Shown: positions 45,690-56,461 of the stretch, in pieces | Layout: the number at the start of each line of letters is the position of its first letter | Numbering within the stretch: position 1 is the stretch's first letter | Source: Peribacillus sp. Bi96 | Lineage (GTDB): Bacteria > Bacillota > Bacilli > Bacillales > DSM-1321 | Direction: 5' to 3' | NCBI RefSeq assembly: GCF_918698115.1 | Contig: NZ_CAKKLV010000007.1 | Coordinates: 1 to 64,000, forward strand | DNA: 64,000 nt | Program-made: the position numbers and the translations under genes | Notes under the pieces: generated by a model | Databases searched by the model: none | The model's input: only the letters and a program-made list of their open reading frames with translations | Told to the model about the DNA's origin: nothing

Positions 45690-46733
45690 TTATTTCACCC
45701 CTTTCTTAAATCGAGCGGCAATCCAACGAATAAAATAACTGGATGCGACGAAGAAAATTATCAATGCTATGACAATATCTACAATTTCACTTGGTATGCC
45801 GGTTTCTAGCGGCATATTTAAGGCACCTGCTTTCAGTCCCCCAAATAATAAGGCGGCCAGAACGACACCAATAGCCGTATTCGCCCCTAGTAAGGCTACT
45901 GCAATCCCGTCAAAGCCCATACCTGTGAACCCGCCTTTGACCGCAGCATAACCGAAAGTTCCAAGGCCTTCCATCGCACCCGCAAGCCCTGCAAAAGCAC
46001 CAGAAATAACCATGGAAAGGATGATGTTCTTATTTACACTCATCCCTGCATATTCGGACGCGTGCTGATTGAAACCTACCGCTTTCAGTTCAAAGCCCGT
46101 TTTTGTTCTTTCAAGAATGAACCACATGATGATTACGCATATAATTGCTACGACTATTCCCCAATGCATCCGGGAAAAATCCGTAATGCTTTCAAAAAAA
46201 GGAGAACGCAGTGATGCTGTATCTGCAATTCTTTCTGTTTTATCCAGCTTGTCAGTCATTACATTCCGAATTAAATAATTCGTTACATATAAAGCTGTAT
46301 AATTCAACATGATAGAAACGATTACTTCATGTACACGAAACTTCGCTTTTAAATATCCAGGGATAAATGCCCACAAGGCGCCCGCAGCTGCACCAGCTAA
46401 GATCGCCAACGGCAAATGGATGATCCTTGGAAGCTCAAAAGCGATTCCGACCCAAACCGCCGCCAGCCAGCCAACTATTAATTGCCCTTCTACCCCGATA
46501 TTGAATAGGCCCGTACGAAAAGCAAAAGCCACTGCTAAACCAGCAAGGATATAAGGGATGATTGTCCTGACGGATTCCCCTACATAATAAGAATCCCCAA
46601 TAATTCCATTTACCATGGAGCCATAGCCGGCAACTGGGTCATAGCCGCTTACCAACATGATTATGGCCCCAACGACTAAGCCGAGGATAACTGCTATTAA
46701 CGGACTCGTTAATTTAGATAAATACTTAGACAT
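45690..46733 (-). CDS. nupP: Nucleoside ABC transporter permease (YufP/NupP)
   Basis: 347 aa (B. subtilis 348). Same family as NupQ (TGLFNIGVEGQLIVG, YAGMSVNKNIILSMVISG). ATG 46733 is chosen because AGGTGG sits 8 bases before it and the length then fits; the frame continues 39 codons further up only because it overlaps nupO. It overlaps the nupO stop by 8 bp. Confidence 0.9.
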   Translation of the reverse strand: MSKYLSKLTSPLIAVILGLVVGAIIMLVSGYDPVAGYGSMVNGIIGDSYYVGESVRTIIPYILAGLAVAFAFRTGLFNIGVEGQLIVGWLAAVWVGIAFELPRIIHLPLAILAGAAAGALWAFIPGYLKAKFRVHEVIVSIMLNYTALYVTNYLIRNVMTDKLDKTERIADTASLRSPFFESITDFSRMHWGIVVAIICVIIMWFILERTKTGFELKAVGFNQHASEYAGMSVNKNIILSMVISGAFAGLAGAMEGLGTFGYAAVKGGFTGMGFDGIAVALLGANTAIGVVLAALLFGGLKAGALNMPLETGIPSEIVDIVIALIIFFVASSYFIRWIAARFKKGVK

Positions 46734-48261
46734 GTTGTTTTCCACCTGCTTCCGTCCGTTTACTGCCGGCCATAAGAAGGCCAAGCTCCTGTTCAGTCGT
46801 TTCTTTCGGATCGACGATTGCGACGATTTCCCCTTCGTATATAACGGCAATTTTATCGCTCACATTCATGATTTCTTCCAATTCAAATGATATGAGGAGT
46901 ACCGCTTTTCCTGCATCCCGCTGTTCAATCAGGCGTTTATGGATAAACTCAATCGCACCCACATCAAGCCCGCGTGTAGGCTGTGCGGCAATCAATAAAT
47001 CCGGGTTCCTATCAACTTCACGGCCGATGATTGCCTTTTGCTGATTTCCGCCAGAAAGCGCCCTTGCCGGGGTATATTCACTCGGAGTACGAACATCGTA
47101 ACTTTTGATCAATGAACGGGCTTTTTCAAATATTTTCTTTGAGTTCAAGATACCAGCTTTCGAGAAAGGCTGTTGATAGTAGGTTTGCAAGACAATATTT
47201 TCCCCAATGCTGTAATCAAGAACCAAACCATGCTTATGTCTGTCTTCTGGAATATGACCAACGCCCGCTTCCGTGATTTTACGCGGCTTCAGATTACTGA
47301 TTTCTTTTCCATTTAACTTTATGGAACCTGCTGTTGTCTTCCTTAGACCAGCTAATGCTTCAATTAATTCGGATTGACCATTTCCATCCACTCCAGCGAT
47401 TCCGACAATTTCTCCTGCACGGACAGTTAAATCCAAGTTCCGAACAGCTGAAACGCCACGGGGATCCTTGACTTCCAGTTCCCGAACCTCGAGAACGACA
47501 TCAGAAGGAGCAGCTGCCGTTTTTTCCGTCTTAAATAAAACTTCCCTACCGACCATTAAGCTGGCCAATTCGTTAGGGTTCGTTTCGCTGACATTCACAG
47601 TTCCGATTCCTTGCCCTTTGCGTATTACCGTTACCCTGTCACAAACCTCCATGATTTCTTTAAGTTTGTGTGTAATTAAAATGATAGATTTCCCCTCTTT
47701 GATAAGAGCTTTCATTATAAAAATCAGTTCCTTGATTTCTTGAGGAGTCAGAACAGCGGTTGGTTCATCAAAAATCAATATCTCCGCACCACGGTAGAGT
47801 GTCTTTAGGATTTCAACACGTTGCTGCATCCCAATTGAAATATCGGCTATCTTTGCATAGGGGTCGACACGAAGCTGATATTGTTCTGATAGTTTCCTAA
47901 CTTCCTCACTCGCTTCTTTTAAATCGATCTTACCAGCCTTTGATGGTTCTTTTCCTAATATGATATTTTCTGTTACAGTAAAAGGGTCAACGAGCATAAA
48001 ATGCTGATGGACCATTCCAATCCCTAAATCATTGGCAATGTTTGGACTGGTAATCTTGACTGGCTCACCATTCACACGAATTTCTCCCTGCTCTGGCTGG
48101 TATAAGCCGAATAAAACATTCATCAAAGTGGATTTTCCCGCGCCGTTCTCACCTAATAATGCGTGAATTTCCCCTTTTTTAACCTGAAGGGTAACGTTAT
48201 CATTTGCGATGATGCCTGGGAATTCCTTACGGATATTGAGCATCTCAATTACATATTCCAC
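46726..48261 (-). CDS. nupO: Nucleoside ABC transporter ATPase, tandem domains (YufO/NupO)
   Basis: 511 aa with two ABC cassettes. First: Walker A GENGAGKST, signature ISIGMQQRVEI, Walker B ILIFDEPTAVL. Second: degenerate Walker A GVDGNGQSE, signature ALSGGNQQK, and LLIAAQPTRGLDVG, with Ala-Gln replacing the Asp-Glu of Walker B, as usual in this family. It powers the NupNPQ importer. Confidence 0.93.
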   Translation of the reverse strand: MEYVIEMLNIRKEFPGIIANDNVTLQVKKGEIHALLGENGAGKSTLMNVLFGLYQPEQGEIRVNGEPVKITSPNIANDLGIGMVHQHFMLVDPFTVTENIILGKEPSKAGKIDLKEASEEVRKLSEQYQLRVDPYAKIADISIGMQQRVEILKTLYRGAEILIFDEPTAVLTPQEIKELIFIMKALIKEGKSIILITHKLKEIMEVCDRVTVIRKGQGIGTVNVSETNPNELASLMVGREVLFKTEKTAAAPSDVVLEVRELEVKDPRGVSAVRNLDLTVRAGEIVGIAGVDGNGQSELIEALAGLRKTTAGSIKLNGKEISNLKPRKITEAGVGHIPEDRHKHGLVLDYSIGENIVLQTYYQQPFSKAGILNSKKIFEKARSLIKSYDVRTPSEYTPARALSGGNQQKAIIGREVDRNPDLLIAAQPTRGLDVGAIEFIHKRLIEQRDAGKAVLLISFELEEIMNVSDKIAVIYEGEIVAIVDPKETTEQELGLLMAGSKRTEAGGKQHV

Positions 48262-48338
48262 GTATTATCAACTCCTAAAATGAGTGTAAATATTCTTAAT
48301 TATTAAATTGATGATCTTACCTTATTGATTTTTTTGAA

Positions 48339-48383
48339 AAAAACCAAATGAAAAACTACGAATCTATCATAGTTTTTCATTCG
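48339..48383 (-). terminator. Hairpin between nupN and nupO
   Basis: AATGAAAAACTA / TAGTTTTTCATT followed by GGTTTTTTTC on the minus strand. With the terminator just upstream it should lower expression of the transport genes relative to the binding protein. Confidence 0.65.
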
Positions 48384-48415
48384 ATATTTTACAGTACCTA
48401 GAGCGTTTTTTAGGA

Positions 48416-48452
48416 AAAGAAAGAATAGAGGGCAATTCTGCCTCCCTATTCT
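48416..48452 (-). terminator. Terminator right after nupN
   Basis: AGAATAGGGAGGCA / TGCCCTCTATTCT (with a mismatch) followed by TTCTTTT on the minus strand. Confidence 0.7.
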
Positions 48453-48467
48453 CTCTTCTATTACAGC

Positions 48468-49559
48468 TTATAAATCAAGTTTTTTGAATTCTTCATCCGT
48501 ACCTGGAACTACGAAATCACCAGATTTAATTTTTTCAGTCCACTCTTCGACCGCTTTTAAAGATTCTTCTGTTACGTTATCTTTTGTATCAGAAATGCCT
48601 ACACCATTTTCTTCGATACCATACTCAATTACTTTTCCACCTGGGAAGTTTCCTTCTTTCGCTTTCACAGAAAGGTCTTTAACTGCTACGTCAACACGTT
48701 TTAGCATGGAAGTCAGTGTAATGTTGTCGTCAGTTCCTGGGACTGCTCCTAATTTAGCTTGGTCGCTATCTACACCGATAACATAGATTTCTCTCTTAGG
48801 ATCTTTTTGTTTTTGCTCGACAGCTTCTGTAAATACACCTTTTCCAGTTCCGCCAGCAGCATGATAAATGATATCGATACCTGAAGCATACATGGAACCT
48901 GCAGTGGATTTACCGATGTCTGCTTTATTGAAATCTCCGGCATATTTAACTTCCACTTTCGCATCCGGATTTACAGATAAAACCCCAGCCTTAAAGCCAA
49001 TTTCGAATTTCTTGATTAATTCAGATTCAACTCCGCCGATAAAACCGACCTTGTTTGTTTTCGTTTGCAATCCGGCAATTACACCTACAAGGAATGATCC
49101 TTGTTGCTCTTTAAAATTAATGCTGGCAACATTCTTTTTATCTACAACTGTATCCACGATGGCAAAGTTAGAATCAGGACGTTGGTCAGCCACTTCACCA
49201 ACGGCTTCAGCTAAAAGAAAACCAATACCGTAAATAAGTTTGTAATCTTCACGTACAAGTGTATTCAGGTTTTTAGCATAGTCAGCATCAGATTTAGATT
49301 GCAGGTAGTTAAAGCCATCTTTACCTTTTTCCAAACCATTGTCCTTACCGAATTCCTGAATACCTTTCCAAGCCGATTGGTTGAACGACTCGTCATCCAC
49401 TCCGCCAGTATCCGTTACCATGGCAACTGTGAAGTTATCTTTGTTGCCTTTACCATTTGAGGATTCTTTATCGTCATTCTCTGAATTACCACATGCTCCC
49501 AATAGCGTACCGGCTGCAAGAACAAGTGAAAGAGCTAGACCTAATTTGCGCTTTTTCAA
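48468..49559 (-). CDS. nupN: BMP-family nucleoside-binding lipoprotein (YufN/NupN)
   Basis: 363 aa, extracellular substrate-binding lipoprotein. Type II signal peptide with lipobox LGAC (Cys23), Ser/Asn/Gly-rich linker, then the PnrA/BMP fold ([27 protein letters not shown]). B. subtilis NupN binds guanosine and related nucleosides. The start is TTG with AGGGGG 7 bases before. Upstream lie a CodY box and cre-like sites, so nitrogen/GTP and carbon control are both probable. Confidence 0.92.
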   Translation of the reverse strand: MKKRKLGLALSLVLAAGTLLGACGNSENDDKESSNGKGNKDNFTVAMVTDTGGVDDESFNQSAWKGIQEFGKDNGLEKGKDGFNYLQSKSDADYAKNLNTLVREDYKLIYGIGFLLAEAVGEVADQRPDSNFAIVDTVVDKKNVASINFKEQQGSFLVGVIAGLQTKTNKVGFIGGVESELIKKFEIGFKAGVLSVNPDAKVEVKYAGDFNKADIGKSTAGSMYASGIDIIYHAAGGTGKGVFTEAVEQKQKDPKREIYVIGVDSDQAKLGAVPGTDDNITLTSMLKRVDVAVKDLSVKAKEGNFPGGKVIEYGIEENGVGISDTKDNVTEESLKAVEEWTEKIKSGDFVVPGTDEEFKKLDL

Positions 49560-49596
49560 ATTTTTTCCCCCTAAAATGCATAGTTTTTTGAGCAGG

Positions 49597-49611
49597 AATG
49601 TTCTGAAAAGT
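49597..49611. promoter_or_regulatory. CodY box upstream of nupN
   Basis: On the nupN strand ACTTTTCAGAACATT, 13 of 15 matches to AATTTTCWGAAAATT, about 40 bp before the start. yufN/nupN is a known CodY target in B. subtilis. Confidence 0.65.
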
Positions 49612-49617
49612 CATTTA

Positions 49618-49631
49618 TGTTTGCGTTTTCA
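49618..49631. promoter_or_regulatory. cre-like site (CcpA) upstream of nupN
   Basis: TGAAAACGCAAACA on the nupN strand agrees with the TGNAANCGNNNNCA core of cre. Confidence 0.5.
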
Positions 49632-49668
49632 CTTCTCGTTAATTTTTTTTACATACGTATGAATTTGG

Positions 49669-49682
49669 AACAAACGCTTGCA
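49669..49682. promoter_or_regulatory. Second, weaker cre-like site
   Basis: TGCAAGCGTTTGTT on the nupN strand; the left half is consensus, the final CA is TT. Confidence 0.35.
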
Positions 49683-49707
49683 TTCACCCGTATGCAAGAG
49701 TTAAGGA

Positions 49708-50433
49708 TTACACTCGTTTGCGGAGAACATGGAAACTGAACATATTGGCTTTAAAGTAGTTAACAGAATACAGGATAGGCTGGTCCCAATCATCCAGATG
49801 CATCTGCTTTAGAACGAGTAGTGCGGCTTCCGGTGAACATTTAAGGATAGGAGAAACTTTTTCATGATATCCAATAGGTTCAATCTCTGCTACGGCATGC
49901 GTAATTTTCCGATGTGCATCTCTTTCCAAAATATCAAAAAGAGACTCATCATTACGGTCAAAATTTTCTGATAGTATTGATTCAGGAATTTTGTCGACAC
50001 AGTAGACAACCGGCTCGCCATTCGCTGTCCTTACACGTTCGATAATGACGATGCGTTCTTCTGGTGAACAGGTAAACCTGCGTAAATCCTCATCTGTTGG
50101 TTCTTGAGCCGTCGAGCTTAAGAAAATCGTACCCGGCTTCATCCCTGCCTCTTCAATCATGTTCGTGACACTTTTTAATTGCTCGATACCTGATGAGAAC
50201 CGAGGTTTTGGATTGACAAAAGTCCCAACTCCATGGCGGCGAATGATGATGTTTTCTTCCTCTAAAATTCGCAGCGCTTCTCGAAGTGTTGCCCTACTCA
50301 CTCCCAGTTTTTTTGCAAGATCGAATTCAGAAGGGAATTTTTCATTTTCCTGATAGACCCCTGCTTCAATATCCTGCTTCAGGTAATCAATGACCTGCAA
50401 ATATAAATGTCGACTATCTGATTTTATTGACAT
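49708..50433 (-). CDS. ymfC: GntR/HutC-family regulator YmfC
   Basis: 241 aa: winged helix ([20 protein letters not shown], wing RRHGVGTFV) and UTRA ligand domain. Conserved next to the nup genes in many bacilli, so it may control them. A perfect palindrome 28 bp before its start suggests autoregulation. Ligand unknown. Confidence 0.9.
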   Translation of the reverse strand: MSIKSDSRHLYLQVIDYLKQDIEAGVYQENEKFPSEFDLAKKLGVSRATLREALRILEEENIIIRRHGVGTFVNPKPRFSSGIEQLKSVTNMIEEAGMKPGTIFLSSTAQEPTDEDLRRFTCSPEERIVIIERVRTANGEPVVYCVDKIPESILSENFDRNDESLFDILERDAHRKITHAVAEIEPIGYHEKVSPILKCSPEAALLVLKQMHLDDWDQPILYSVNYFKANMFSFHVLRKRV

Positions 50434-50738
50434 ACAGTTTCCCCCAGCTAGTTTCTTAAGACATCAGACCTCTGATGTTGAATCATTCCTACTAATCGAA
50501 AATAATATAACATTTTTTTTGATATAAATAAATAGTGTTTTACTATTTACTTAAAAAGAATTTAGGAGAAATTACCCTCATCTATGTCTTTCAATCTAGA
50601 CAAGGCTTGATTAATTGTACGATTATTCTCCTAAATCAGATAAAAATCAAAAAAAATGCAAACGGATTGCGGCCAGCTTTCTGTTCAATATACCGATTTC
50701 CTGTATAATAGGATTATCTTCTTTGAAGGGATGTACAC
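50434..50738. other. Divergent region between ymfC and the 100-aa gene
   Basis: No gene. It holds the ymfC palindrome (50461-50478) and, for the plus-strand gene, a TATAAT at 50704-50709 without a good -35. Confidence 0.55.
50461..50478. promoter_or_regulatory. Putative YmfC operator
   Basis: ACATCAGACCTCTGATGT, perfect 8-bp arms around CC, 28 bp upstream of ymfC. Binding by YmfC is inferred from position. Confidence 0.55.
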
Positions 50739-51041
50739 ATGATGTTAAACATTACAGAATACAGTATTGAAAAATTGAATGATCCATTTGGTATTTTAAC
50801 CGGGGAGCGTTACGAGTTGTTCTTGGATATTGAAGTGCCGGAAGAGGATGAGCTCTTTTCAGAAAATGGTTTATATATCCGGGTACTATTTGTAGTTGAA
50901 GAACAAATAGGCAAACTGATTAAATATGATATATTTGAAAAAGGGAATGAAGGTGCGCTCGAATTCGATTTAGAGGAAGATGAAAAAGCGATGATTACCG
51001 ACTTTTGCCTTAAACATTTTGACGAAGCGATGAATAATTAA
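50739..51041 (+). CDS. Small acidic protein, DUF6509-like
   Basis: 100 aa (start ATG 50739 or 50742, GAAGGG upstream). Acidic alpha/beta protein: LNITEYSIEKLNDPFGILTG, GERYELFLDIEVPEEDELFS, then VVEEQIGKLIKYDIFE and a C-terminal helix. It looks like the family I remember as DUF6509, unknown function, found beside spoIIIE in bacilli. Plus strand, opposite to its neighbours; shares a terminator with spoIIIE. Confidence 0.75.
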   Translation: MMLNITEYSIEKLNDPFGILTGERYELFLDIEVPEEDELFSENGLYIRVLFVVEEQIGKLIKYDIFEKGNEGALEFDLEEDEKAMITDFCLKHFDEAMNN

Positions 51042-51069
51042 AAACCGGGCCATGGCCCGGTTTTTTTTT
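51041..51069. terminator. Bidirectional terminator between the 100-aa gene and spoIIIE
   Basis: AAAACCGGGCCATGGCCCGGTTTT is a perfect palindrome with a nine-T run on the plus strand. Confidence 0.92.
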
Positions 51070-51071
51070 AC

Positions 51072-53402
51072 CTATGATAAATGCGCTTCGTCTTGTTCAT
51101 CTTTAGCCACCAATACATTTCGTGGCTTACTGCCTTCATATGGACCGACAATTCCCCTTGCTTCCATTTCATCAATAAGTCTTGCCGCCCGCGTATAACC
51201 GATTCGGAAACGACGCTGCAGCATGGAAACTGATGCCGTCTGCATTTCTAAAATCAAGGATACCGCATCACCGTATAAACTATCTTCGACTTCACCATTT
51301 GAAGTTTCTGCAATTTCATCCGGTATCATCTCTTCGTTATATTGTGCTTTTTGCTGTGAAATTACATATGTGACAACTTCCTCAACTTCATTGTCTGATA
51401 AAAAGGCCCCTTGGACCCGGACCGGTTTTGAAGCTCCAGCAGGCAAGAAAAGCATGTCACCCCGACCCAACAGTTTTTCGGCTCCGCCCATATCCAGAAT
51501 CGTTCTCGAATCGGTCATTGATGAGACACTAAAAGCAATTCGAGATGGGATGTTCGCTTTAATGACCCCTGTTATGACATCGACAGAAGGCCGCTGAGTG
51601 GCTATTATCAAATGGATGCCTGCAGCCCGCGCCATTTGTGCAAGACGTGTGATGGCATCCTCTACATCATTTGAGGCGACCATCATCAAATCAGCCAGCT
51701 CATCGACAATGACTACGATATAAGGTAAAAGTGGTTGTTTGGCATCTTCTTCAATATTATACCGGTTGATATAATCGTTGTATCCTTCAATATTACGCGT
51801 ACCTGTATGAGAAAATAGTTCGTATCGGCGTTCCATTTCACTGACCACTTTTTGCAAAGCCTGTGCAGCTTTCTTTGGATTCGTCACGACAGGTGCGAGT
51901 AAATGCGGAATTCCATTATAGACATTTAGCTCCACCATCTTTGGGTCGATCATCATCATTTTCACTTCATGCGGTTTTGCCCGCATCAAGATACTCGTGA
52001 TAATGCCATTGATACAAACGGATTTCCCACTTCCTGTTGCTCCAGCCACTAGTAAATGGGGCATTTTATTGAGCTCCGCCTTAACCGCTTCACCAGAAAT
52101 ATTTCGCCCTAAACCTATTTGTAGTTTTGCGTCAGGCTTGTCAACTTCTTTCGCTTCTAAAACTTCCCTTAATGACACCATCGCCACTTCGGAGTTAGGT
52201 ACCTCTATGCCAATAGCTGATTTACCAGGAATCGGAGCTTCGATACGAATATCCTTCGCGGCAAGCGCTAAGGCTAAGTCATCGGATAGGCTGACAATTT
52301 TACTTACCTTCACCCCTACATCCGGATGCACTTCATATTTCGTTACGGCAGGGCCTAAATGAACTTGCGTGACCCTCGCTTTCACTCCAAAGCTATGGAA
52401 GGTGCGTTCAAGTTTTGCCGCATTTTCATGAATTAATTGATACTCACCGCTTTGGTCCGTTTTTTGGGGCTGCAATAATAAAGAGAGCGGCGGTAATAGA
52501 TATTCTTTATTTTCCACTTCCGTAAAATTCATAGGCGGTACGGCATCATCCTGGTCCTCTGTACTTACAGCTGCAGGTTCTGCTGCAACCGGAATTATTT
52601 CCGCTTCATCGCTATAGGCTTTATCAGCAAAACTAGAAATGATCCGTTCCGTTGCCATTTGCTGTGTTTCCTCTTCTTGATGAAGGGTCTGATCCGTTTC
52701 TTCAACCGGATCTTTTTCTCGTTTTTTCTTTTTCACGGGACTTTTTTTCTTTTCTTTTTTGTCTTCATTCCACGTTTTCACATCATCTCTGAACGCTGAC
52801 CATTGAGTTTTGAAAAAACCTCCAAGACCCATGAAAAACTTTCCTAGGGTTTCACCTAATGTTTTCCCTGTCAATAGCACGGCCCCTACAATGATAAAAA
52901 GGACTGAAACGATTTTCGAACCAGCTTCGTCGAATAAAAAGTAAGAAGCAGCAAATAATATCGCTCCAATCATTCCGCCTCCAAGATCCTTCGTGCTGGC
53001 CTTGCCTGTCACTTCCATCCAGAATAATTCCCACGTATTCGAAATGACGCTCGGCTTCGTGAACGGACCTCCATCTGCAAGCATATTAAACAGTGTTACA
53101 TGACTTAGCAAGAGCATGCTCGCAACAAGGAAGTATGTACCGATCAACTGCCGTTTTAACAGGTATGGGACCTCTCTCTTAATCATCAAATAGAAACCGG
53201 CAGCAATCGCACCCAACAAAAAGAGGATATACCATTCCCCCATAAAGAAGCGGATTAAAAGGACCGACCCGTTTCCCACTGCTCCAAGCTTGGCAATGGC
53301 AATGATAGCCAACCCTATCAAGGTCAAGCCAATCAATTCATATTTAAGCGTTATTTTTAATTTCTCTGTACTTTTCTTTTTTCTGTATTTCTTCTTTGCC
53401 AT
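51072..53402 (-). CDS. spoIIIE: DNA translocase SpoIIIE (FtsK family)
   Basis: 776 aa (B. subtilis 787). Four N-terminal transmembrane helices (about 25-155), a charged linker (about 200-300), then the RecA-like motor with Walker A GATGSGKS and Walker [13 protein letters not shown], and a C-terminal gamma winged helix ([20 protein letters not shown]) that reads SRS sequences. It pumps the chromosome into the forespore. The soluble paralogue SftA lacks the membrane segments, so this is SpoIIIE. Confidence 0.95.
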   Translation of the reverse strand: MAKKKYRKKKSTEKLKITLKYELIGLTLIGLAIIAIAKLGAVGNGSVLLIRFFMGEWYILFLLGAIAAGFYLMIKREVPYLLKRQLIGTYFLVASMLLLSHVTLFNMLADGGPFTKPSVISNTWELFWMEVTGKASTKDLGGGMIGAILFAASYFLFDEAGSKIVSVLFIIVGAVLLTGKTLGETLGKFFMGLGGFFKTQWSAFRDDVKTWNEDKKEKKKSPVKKKKREKDPVEETDQTLHQEEETQQMATERIISSFADKAYSDEAEIIPVAAEPAAVSTEDQDDAVPPMNFTEVENKEYLLPPLSLLLQPQKTDQSGEYQLIHENAAKLERTFHSFGVKARVTQVHLGPAVTKYEVHPDVGVKVSKIVSLSDDLALALAAKDIRIEAPIPGKSAIGIEVPNSEVAMVSLREVLEAKEVDKPDAKLQIGLGRNISGEAVKAELNKMPHLLVAGATGSGKSVCINGIITSILMRAKPHEVKMMMIDPKMVELNVYNGIPHLLAPVVTNPKKAAQALQKVVSEMERRYELFSHTGTRNIEGYNDYINRYNIEEDAKQPLLPYIVVIVDELADLMMVASNDVEDAITRLAQMARAAGIHLIIATQRPSVDVITGVIKANIPSRIAFSVSSMTDSRTILDMGGAEKLLGRGDMLFLPAGASKPVRVQGAFLSDNEVEEVVTYVISQQKAQYNEEMIPDEIAETSNGEVEDSLYGDAVSLILEMQTASVSMLQRRFRIGYTRAARLIDEMEARGIVGPYEGSKPRNVLVAKDEQDEAHLS

Positions 53403-53571
53403 AATATCACCTGATTCTTCATGAAACTATTCTAACATTCCTATTCAACATTACATCGTGATTTCCCTTCACAAAACAAACGTTCGCTCCTTGATTATAC
53501 CAAATAAAAATGACCTTGTCCTTGATATATATACCATTTCTATAATAGAAGGACAATTTGCCCACATAATG

Positions 53572-53598
53572 AATAAAGCAGCCAAGCGGCTGCTGATT
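53572..53598 (-). terminator. Terminator after ylzJ
   Basis: GCAGCC / GGCTGC with a 4-nt loop and TTTATT on the minus strand; short but GC-rich. Confidence 0.65.
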
Positions 53599-53638
53599 TT
53601 CACTCCAGTATATCATAATTTTCCTTAGTTAGTCGTTA

Positions 53639-53869
53639 CTACCTGCTATTCATCTGTTCGAACATATTGATGACAGCCCCTGGCTGAATGTGAACATTCA
53701 TATAATCTTCAGGATCCGTGCTCACTATTCGATCTATGCGAAACGTACGTCCCCCATCATGTTCTACCATGACATGTACACCATTATAGATCATTTCTAT
53801 CAAGTTCGCCGTCTTCTCGTGGTGATGAGGGAAAATAATTTCATCAGGAACGATCGTATAGAGCGTCAT
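53639..53869 (-). CDS. ylzJ: YlzJ-like protein
   Basis: 76 aa, starts [14 protein letters not shown]; beta-rich, function unknown, conserved between tepA and spoIIIE in bacilli. It overlaps the tepA stop by ATGA, so it is translated together with it. Confidence 0.93.
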   Translation of the reverse strand: MTLYTIVPDEIIFPHHHEKTANLIEMIYNGVHVMVEHDGGRTFRIDRIVSTDPEDYMNVHIQPGAVINMFEQMNSR

Positions 53870-54612
53870 TGAAGAAGCCCCTCCTCTTCGCTTGCTATTT
53901 TTGGCCTTCTTTCTTCCATGAAGCTATTTAGTTTTCTCATGGCTTGGCCCACTCCTCCAACATCATCGATCATACCGATTTCAACTGCCTCCGACCCGAT
54001 TACATTCGTGCCAATATCACGGGTTAGATTTCCTTTAGCAAACATTAAATCCTTAAAACTTTCTTCCGTGACATTGGAGTGTCGTGTAACAAATTTAATG
54101 ACTCTTTCCTGCATTTTATCGAGGTATTCAAAGGTTTGAGGCACCCCAATAACCAGACCTGTCAAACGAATGGGATGAATCGTCATCGTCGCCGTTTCAG
54201 CTATAAAGGAATGGTCACACGAAACCGCAATAGGCACACCTATCGAATGTCCGCCCCCTAGTACAATCGACACTGTAGGCTTTGATAGGGAAGCCAGCAT
54301 CTCTGCAATGGCTAGTCCTGCTTCAACATCTCCTCCCACTGTATTTAAAATGACCAGTAGCCCCTCAATATTGGGATTTTGCTCAATTGCCACAATTTGT
54401 GGAATAACATGTTCATATTTGGTCGTTTTATTTTGAGGTGGCAGCTGCATATGTCCTTCAATTTGTCCAATGATCGTCAAACAATGGATTTTTGAGTCCT
54501 GAGATAGTTGCGGGACATTTGTAGACCCCAGCTGCTGGATCTTTTCGATTAAAGTAGAATTCTTACCTTCCTGCCTGCCTTCATTTTCATTTGGTAATGG
54601 TGCATTATCCAC
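53866..54612 (-). CDS. tepA: Translocation-enhancing protein TepA (ClpP-like)
   Basis: 248 aa, ClpP/crotonase-fold serine protease-like protein. Possible catalytic Ser is in GGGHSIGVP; the ClpP-type [18 protein letters not shown] segment and the IHPIRLTG loop are present. In B. subtilis it helps cleanup or translocation of secretory precursors. The start is GTG 54612: AAAGGGG lies 8 bases before, and the GTG six codons upstream is within that site. Confidence 0.92.
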   Translation of the reverse strand: MDNAPLPNENEGRQEGKNSTLIEKIQQLGSTNVPQLSQDSKIHCLTIIGQIEGHMQLPPQNKTTKYEHVIPQIVAIEQNPNIEGLLVILNTVGGDVEAGLAIAEMLASLSKPTVSIVLGGGHSIGVPIAVSCDHSFIAETATMTIHPIRLTGLVIGVPQTFEYLDKMQERVIKFVTRHSNVTEESFKDLMFAKGNLTRDIGTNVIGSEAVEIGMIDDVGGVGQAMRKLNSFMEERRPKIASEEEGLLQ

Positions 54613-54705
54613 TATGCCAACCCCTTTCACTTAAATCCTATAGCTTTATTATGTCACGAGTCTTGGACTTCATTCTTAAAGATATAAGTGGTTTGACACA
54701 GAGAG

Positions 54706-54740
54706 AAAAAAACCCCTGATAATGCTTATCAGGGGTTTTT
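54706..54740 (-). terminator. Terminator after rnjB
   Basis: AAAACCCCTGATAA / TTATCAGGGGTTTTT with a 3-nt loop. Confidence 0.92.
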
Positions 54741-54742
54741 AC

Positions 54743-56413
54743 TTAATATTCCATGATGATTGGTAAAATCATCGGACGGCGTTTCGTTTTTTCATAGAAG
54801 AATTGGTTTAAGGCATCACGCATTTCCTGCTTCAGCGTAGACCAATCGAAAGGTTGGCGTGATCCATTTTTCTTTACGATTTCACTTACTATTTCAGTTG
54901 CTTCGGCGATCATTTTTTCTGATTCACGAACATAAACGAATCCACGGGAAATGATTTCAGGTCCTGCAGCAATACTTTTATCCTGACGGTTCAGAGTGAC
55001 GACGACAATCAAAATGCCATCCTGAGACAACAAGCGACGATCACGGAGAACGATATTGCCCACATCGCCAACACCACTGCCATCTATCAAGATATTTCCT
55101 GCAGAAACTTTGCCGGATAGGCTCATTTTATCGCCTTTTAGTTCGATGACATCACCTTTTTCGGCAATTACGATATTTTCCTTCTTTATACCCGCTGCGA
55201 CCCCAACTTTTTGATGGGCATATAAATGGCGGTATTCTCCATGTACCGGGATAAAGAATTTAGGGTTCATCAGATTGATCATCATTTTCAATTCTTCTTG
55301 GCTGCCATGCCCCGTTACGTGCACTTTATATTTGTTGGCAGATACTACTTCAGCACCTACCCTGTAAAGCAAATCGACCGTTTTTGATAAAATTAGTTCG
55401 CCGCCCTGCAGGGGTGATGCACTGATCAAAACGGTATCACCTTTTTTTATCGTTACCTGTTTATGCGTCTGTTTCGCCATTTTTTGAAGCGCCGCAATGG
55501 GCTCCCCTTGGTGACCTGTCGATAATACGACGATTTCACGGTCGTCATACTGGCTAATTTCATTAATTGGGATTATTAGCTCATCCTCGACCTTTAAATA
55601 CCCAAGGTTCAGGGCTGTTTCATAAACACGTTGAAGACTTTTTCCTACAACTGCCACTTTCCTGCGACTTGCTGCTGCCGCATTGAAGACATGTTGGATC
55701 CGGTTGATGTTTGATGCGAAGCACGCAACGATGATCCTTCCCGAGGCAGCATGGAATGCTTCTGTAATATCCCTGGCAACAACGGCTTCTGATGTCGTAT
55801 AACCTGGCCTCTCAGCACCCGTGCTATCCGATAGCAAACATAGGACACCTTCTTCACCGATACTAGCCATTTTACCGATTTCCGGCTTATATAAATCGGT
55901 TGCCGCTTGGTCGAATTTGAAATCCCCTGTGTATACGATCGCACCATCACGGGTATGGATCACGACTCCGACAGAATCGGGAATACTATGGTTAGTCCGG
56001 AAAAAAGACACGGCTGCTTGTGGGAAACTTAAAAGAGAATCTGAATCGATCTCCGTAAATGTTGCCCGTCCATTAAAGCCATCTTCCTTTAATTTCGTTT
56101 TGATTAAAGCAAGTGTAAGCTTCGTTCCATAAACAGGAACTGGTAAGTATTTCAAAACATAAGCGAGCGCTCCCATATGGTCTTCATGACCATGGGAAAT
56201 GAATATCCCCTGTACACGTTCTTTATTATCCATTAAATAAGAAATATCAGGGATAACCGCATCGATTCCAAGCATTTCTTCTCCTGGCAGCATCAAACCT
56301 GCATCAAGAAGATAAATGTCTTCGTTCACCTCAACGACGTACATATTTTTACCAAGTTCCCCTTGTCCTCCAAGAGAAATGACTTTTATGCCATTATTTT
56401 TATCTTTACCCAA
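54743..56413 (-). CDS. rnjB: Ribonuclease J2
   Basis: 556 aa (family 555). Metallo-beta-lactamase/beta-CASP RNase; the zinc motif is SHGHEDHMG with His74, His76, Asp78 and His79. Partner of RNase J1, taking part in 5'-3' mRNA decay and rRNA maturation. J2 is usually the weaker enzyme; sequence alone does not prove activity. AGGAGG precedes the ATG. It has its own promoter. Confidence 0.95.
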   Translation of the reverse strand: MGKDKNNGIKVISLGGQGELGKNMYVVEVNEDIYLLDAGLMLPGEEMLGIDAVIPDISYLMDNKERVQGIFISHGHEDHMGALAYVLKYLPVPVYGTKLTLALIKTKLKEDGFNGRATFTEIDSDSLLSFPQAAVSFFRTNHSIPDSVGVVIHTRDGAIVYTGDFKFDQAATDLYKPEIGKMASIGEEGVLCLLSDSTGAERPGYTTSEAVVARDITEAFHAASGRIIVACFASNINRIQHVFNAAAASRRKVAVVGKSLQRVYETALNLGYLKVEDELIIPINEISQYDDREIVVLSTGHQGEPIAALQKMAKQTHKQVTIKKGDTVLISASPLQGGELILSKTVDLLYRVGAEVVSANKYKVHVTGHGSQEELKMMINLMNPKFFIPVHGEYRHLYAHQKVGVAAGIKKENIVIAEKGDVIELKGDKMSLSGKVSAGNILIDGSGVGDVGNIVLRDRRLLSQDGILIVVVTLNRQDKSIAAGPEIISRGFVYVRESEKMIAEATEIVSEIVKKNGSRQPFDWSTLKQEMRDALNQFFYEKTKRRPMILPIIMEY

Positions 56414-56461
56414 TCGAATATCCTCCTTAAAAAATCCCGTTCATAATTTCCCAATGATTTC

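Noticed and set aside
53419..53616. 65-codon minus-strand frame between ylzJ and spoIIIE
   Set aside because: It reads through the ylzJ terminator and has no ribosome binding site.
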